The notes beneath the pieces were generated by a model, which ran no database searches, was not told the origin of the DNA, and saw only the letters and a program-made list of their open reading frames with translations. This document shows, piece by piece, positions 60,046 to 64,000 of a stretch of 64,000 nt of DNA. Each line of letters starts with the position of its first letter. Position 1 is the first letter of the stretch. This stretch comes from Zeugodacus cucurbitae (taxonomy: Eukaryota > Arthropoda > Insecta > Diptera > Tephritidae). The stretch lies in contig NC_071669.1 in the NCBI RefSeq assembly GCF_028554725.1, positions 59,133,501 to 59,197,500 on the forward strand, in the 5' to 3' direction. The position numbers and the translations under genes were made by a program.

Positions 60046-60690
60046 TTTGGTGAAGATATATCAAACCCACCATATTTTTCAAAAACCTATAATTAGGTAC
60101 ATGAGAACTAGGAGAAGTTATAACTCGCTTTTAACAATTTTTGGTTCAGGGCCATACTATTAGAAGAAAAAGATTCTCTCTGAATTACATTAAAATATCT
60201 AAGAGATTTACCGATATTTTCGGTGAAAAGTTACCTTGGGGCACTGAGTTTTTCAAATTTGATATCCGGTGCCTTGAAAAGTTATAGTCCGATTTCGACA
60301 ATTTTTCCACAAGTGAAGCTACAGATGATATACAGTATATGTGTAAAGTTTTATTCCGCTATCATCATTGGTTCCTAATGTATGTAATATAAAATGATGG
60401 AAGCAGATGGAATTCAAAATTGAATTATATGGGAAGTAGGCGTATTTGTGAATCGATTTCGCCCATTTTGAATTGCAAACCCACACAGAGTGCCAAAGAA
60501 CATGTGTACCAAGTGTCGCCAATCTTAATTTTTCTCAAGTTACCGGTTGCACGGACTGACATATATCCGGATTTCAACTCGTCTCGTCATCATGATCATT
60601 TTGATATACATAATGCTATATCTAACTCATTATATGAAAATAAAACTATAATACTCTCGTAGCAACTTTGTTGCGTGAGTATAAAAATAC
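60046..60690 (-). mobile_element. Family B repeat (copy B5)
   Basis: Same text as copy B1, ending in the palindrome GTAGCAACTTTGTTGCGTGAG and TATA near 60690. The left part begins at the family C insertion site. Confidence 0.72.
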
Positions 60691-61568
60691 TGTTAAACAG
60701 GTATATACGTTAAATTTTGTACTCTGTTTTAGCCTCATTTAAGCCACAAATTCCAAAAAAATCGTAAGAAATCCGAAAAAATTACACCAATTCAATTACA
60801 CCTTTCATCTACCCGTTTTAATGCAATTTTTCACGCTTTAATCAACCGAACTAATTTGCATTTAACCAAGTATATATGTACGTATTTTATGTAATATAAT
60901 TATGAAACTAAAATATGAAAACTAATTTTCGATCAAAATCAATACTTCATTAATAAAAATTATAATAACGCATTTTTCCAATTAAATCTAATAATTCAAA
61001 GAGCGTACATTTGTATTATTTTTACACCTAATTAAAGTGCCTGCATAGCTTTCATGCCAATATTTTAATAGTTTTAAGCGAATTGTATTATCGCTTTACC
61101 AAATTGCTATTAAATATGCATATATCAAAAGTGAAATTATTAATTAACGATTGCAATATTTAATGCGCCGCGACAAAGCTAATTTCGCGTATACGAGAGT
61201 ATGTGTGTTGCATTACGTGGGTGGGTGCTTGCCATTAATCCATTACCGCACGTAAATAGTTAATTAAATAATTGATGCTTAAATGAATAAATAATTACGA
61301 ATAAAAGCACACGACAAAAGCAAAAAAAAAAAAACAAAAAAAAAAAAATAAAAGCAAATACCGTTGTTTGTATGTAAATAAGTTTAAATATAGGGAATGC
61401 AACAGTAAAGGGTGTGACAATAGGAGAGTGTGTTGAAGTTTTTATTGAAATATATATGTTTTCTTTCCATTAAAATTACTTCAATATTTAAAATTTAAGA
61501 GTAAAGGGTGAGACAATGCAATCCTTTCTATAAAATATTATAAAATTCAAAAAAATAAATTTTCGATG
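60691..61568. other. Non-coding AT-rich stretch
   Basis: No gene; A-run of about 28 bases with one C interruption at 61322-61350. Confidence 0.55.
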
Positions 61569-61572
61569 TTAA

Positions 61573-62287
61573 GGGGTTAGGTGAGTTTCAGAGGCCAAAA
61601 ACAATTGTATTTTTACATTTTTTTTTTAAATATATACAATCATATATTTCTTTTAAATAATTCAGCGTATCAAAGATACATGTTTAAAGAGTATTTTGTG
61701 AAATTTAAAAAAAAAAAATTCATAAAACTCAGCCGTTGGTATCGCATCTCCTATGACCTGTCCAAAAAAAGGTCTTGTCGTGGACGTCATAACTCATGAT
61801 TGGTTCATCCAAAACCAATAAACCAAAAATATTTCGATATTAAATGGATACATCTAGTTAATGAACGAAGGAAAAATGAAAATATGGAAATTTGAATTTT
61901 TGACAGAATTTAAATAAAAAAAACTCAATTTTTCGTCAAATATTCGGCATTTATTGACTAGAAAAAAAATGTAATTAAGCTATAAAAAAATCGTTCGTTC
62001 ATTAACTAGATAATGTCAATCCAAAGGTGTATGCAAAATTGGAACAAAATCGCTTCATAACTTTTTGAGTTATCGTGCCCACAGACTTGAAAAATTGAGT
62101 TTCGAGATAAATACATTTAAAATTTTACATTCGTACGGACGTGGCTTGATTGGCGGAACTTCCAAAGCGTATAACTCGTAGAATATTACTCGAATTGATT
62201 TGATATTTTTGGATAATATTTTAAGCACATTGCACTATTTAATAATTTTTTTTTTCAAATTTTGAAATTTTAAAACCCACCTACCCC
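61573..62287 (+). mobile_element. Family E MITE (copy E5, complete)
   Basis: 715 bp between TTAA (61569-61572) and TTAA (62288-62291). Ends GGGGTTAGGTGAGTTT and AAACCCACCTACCCC. A diverged subfamily relative to the 53-kb copy, closer to the partial copy at the window start. No transposase. Confidence 0.85.
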
Positions 62288-62291
62288 TTAA

Positions 62292-63095
62292 ATCCAATGC
62301 ATAAACTTCAAGAACTTTAATTCTATCGTGAAAATATAGCTACATCATTTCATAAAATCACTTTTACCGCACTTCATTTCCCCAAAAACTTTAAAAAATA
62401 TATCCCGCACTATTGCAACACCCTTTTCATTTCTATTCGCACCCAAAACTGTCTATTTAATATAATTAAATATTTAAATTTATTTGGCAACGGTTTATTT
62501 CGAGTGAAAATTAAATTTGAACGCCGGCAACGAAATGCATTTATAATTTTCTTTTTTCTCTCTAAGCGGTCTTATTTGTATTTGAACGCAATTAAGTGGT
62601 TTGTGAATGTTTCGCTTTGCTTTTTACATTTGTTACTTTTAATTAGCGTGTGAAATGTGTGTAAGCATTTGCATTTAACGGTTTTTATGGTCACTTTGAT
62701 TTTAAATTAATTTCGTAATAAAAGTGGAATGAAATGGAATAAACACAACTTACAGCGCATAGCAGGAATGTGTATATATGTATGTACGTGTATAATTTAA
62801 GAATATTATATTGCCAAAAATTTAAAAGCTTGTATATCGATAGTTACCTGAAAAGAGAAAAAAATAAGAAAAATTTCATATGAGGAATTATATATGTATA
62901 TATATATCAGTGCATATTCTTAGGGATAGATATCAAAATAAACACGTGAAAATGTATCTTTGTGATATCTCTCTGTCTCTCTTCAAACCTTCTCGCATCG
63001 AAAAGGAAAGACTACGGCATGACTGATTTGAGACAAACTTTTCAGGAACGCAGCATATCCAGATAAGGATCTGTCATGTGATCACGTTATAACGT
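62292..63095. other. Non-coding stretch
   Basis: Nothing recognised; TA/TG simple runs near 62.77-62.91 kb. Confidence 0.5.
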
Positions 63096-63097
63096 TA

Positions 63098-63744
63098 CGA
63101 GGGCTGCCAGGTGCAATCTGACATTTCCATTGGAAAGTTTAACTTTTTTATAGCATAACATCACTCAGAACGTTTTGTCATTTAATCGTGAATTGTTTTA
63201 TTTACAGGGAATTAAAAAATTCATCTCGGCCAAAAAATGGAATTAACTCGTGAACATTTTCGTGCGATCATTTTTCACAACTTTCGACGTGGATTATCGC
63301 TCATGAAGCACCATTCTATAGCACTGTGAAAAACTGGTACAACTGGTCAATCGTGGCCGACGCTCGCTCAAAGGCGAATTCCGTGAAGGTCGTCCAAAAA
63401 CAGCCGTTGTGCCAGAAAACATCGATGCCATACGTGAACTGATAATGCAAGACCGTCATGTAACATACCTTCAGATAGAGGCATGCCTATGCATTTCTCC
63501 CACCAGCATACATTCGATATTGCATGAACACCTGGCCGTAAAAAAGGTTTGTTCTCGTTGGATCCCGCACAATTTGACAATCGCTCAAAAAAAGACTCAA
63601 AAACAGTGCTTCGAAAATTGGTTTGAGCGCATGCAAAAGAGTATAAATCTTGATGGAGAATATTTTGAAATACAATAACACCATTTTCGTTGATAAATAT
63701 TCCTATTTTCATTAATAGGCCAGAAATATATATAGCAGCCCTCG
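63098..63744 (+). mobile_element. Internally deleted mariner with perfect ends
   Basis: 647 bp flanked by TA (63096-63097 and 63745-63746), with inverted ends CGAGGGCTGC / GCAGCCCTCG identical over 10 bp. It keeps the 5' untranslated region, N-terminal coding region, extreme C-terminal codons and 3' end of a mariner; the catalytic middle is gone. Such deletion derivatives can be mobilised in trans. Confidence 0.88.
63237..63678 (+). pseudogene. Mariner transposase remnant (HTH plus C-terminal tail)
   Basis: ATG at 63237 opens MELTREHFRAIIFHNFRRGL, broken by a deletion and stop within 30 codons. In another frame 63409-63678 is open: the second half of the paired-like HTH domain (NIDAIRELIMQDRHVTYLQI, SIHSILHEHLAVKKVCSRWI, PHNLTIAQKKTQ), then directly the last 22 residues (CFENWFERMQKSINLDGEYF) and TAA. 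All three catalytic Asp residues are deleted, but the join keeps frame, leaving an 89-codon DNA-binding-domain frame. Confidence 0.88.
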
Positions 63745-63746
63745 TA

Positions 63747-64000
63747 TCACACATGGACCAAATCATGATTTCACTCCGCTAACATACTACATATTTATTG
63801 ATCTACATTAATAATACCATTTCTACTGATAAACACGAATTTATCGAGGTCAGAAATATACATATGAACACTATTTCAAGCAAACACCGTTTTCATCTTT
63901 ATTACAGCAACAAAATCTGCTACTTCTCTGAATTATTATTATTGAACACAGAAATTGAATACTACATATCGTCCCCTCAATATAACAATAGCGTATGTGC
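63747..64000. other. Non-coding end of window
   Basis: Nothing recognised. Confidence 0.5.

Noticed and set aside
1..64000. LTR retrotransposons, tRNA or rRNA genes, endogenous viral sequence
   Set aside because: Looked for paired long terminal repeats, gag/protease/integrase wording and tRNA cloverleaf boxes while reading; none seen, though I could not run a search.

Overview
This is a eukaryotic, AT-rich, insect-type window. I found no intact host protein-coding gene, rRNA, tRNA or bacterial-style operon in it. The mixture of transposons fits a higher dipteran: mariner/Tc1 relatives, piggyBac relatives with TTAA target sites, an RTE-like and a Jockey/CR1-group retrotransposon, and many CA, CAA and TTG microsatellites. 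Two palindrome-ended dispersed repeats look to me like repeats common in tephritid fruit flies, but that is recognition from memory. Species cannot be assigned. The window is best read as intergenic or long-intron DNA that has collected mobile elements.

Layout. 1-11 kb: copies of a TTAA-flanked MITE (here family E, one carrying a nested repeat), a Tc1-like remnant, and at 8.1-8.7 kb an unusual 43-bp minisatellite. 11-18 kb: two mariner-group remnants and the first of three TTAA-flanked 'family C' MITEs. 18-21 kb: a dispersed repeat (family B) split by a 5'-truncated non-LTR retrotransposon with a 693-codon open frame, the longest in the window. 21-35 kb: more A and B repeats, a deleted mariner, a long-arm foldback, an isolated piggyBac-type end, and a retrotransposon 3' scrap. 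36-51 kb: an RTE-like reverse transcriptase pseudogene, a duplicated 0.39-kb segment, another mariner remnant, a pogo-type MITE, a tandem pair of what look like broken genes for a small secreted protein, and two RTE-like scraps head to head. 53-64 kb: further E, B and C copies, a piggyBac transposase remnant, and an internally deleted mariner with perfect ends.

Every transposase I could read is broken (stops, frameshifts, lost catalytic residues or deleted domains), so the DNA transposons here look dead or dependent on enzymes encoded elsewhere. Nested insertions give relative ages: A into E, the retrotransposon into B, piggyBac into B, and a retrotransposon fragment into B.

Most worth following up: (1) the 8.1-8.7 kb minisatellite, in which nearly every 43-bp unit carries an inverted-repeat nuclear-receptor palindrome of the ecdysone-receptor type plus a forkhead/FOXO-type site at fixed spacing, in a head-to-head array; (2) the tandem pair of small secreted-protein-like pseudogenes at 47.1-47.8 kb; (3) two separate mariner copies sharing the same catalytic Asp-to-His change; (4) the long inverted repeats at 31.4-32.0 and 50.0-50.9 kb, which could yield double-stranded RNA.
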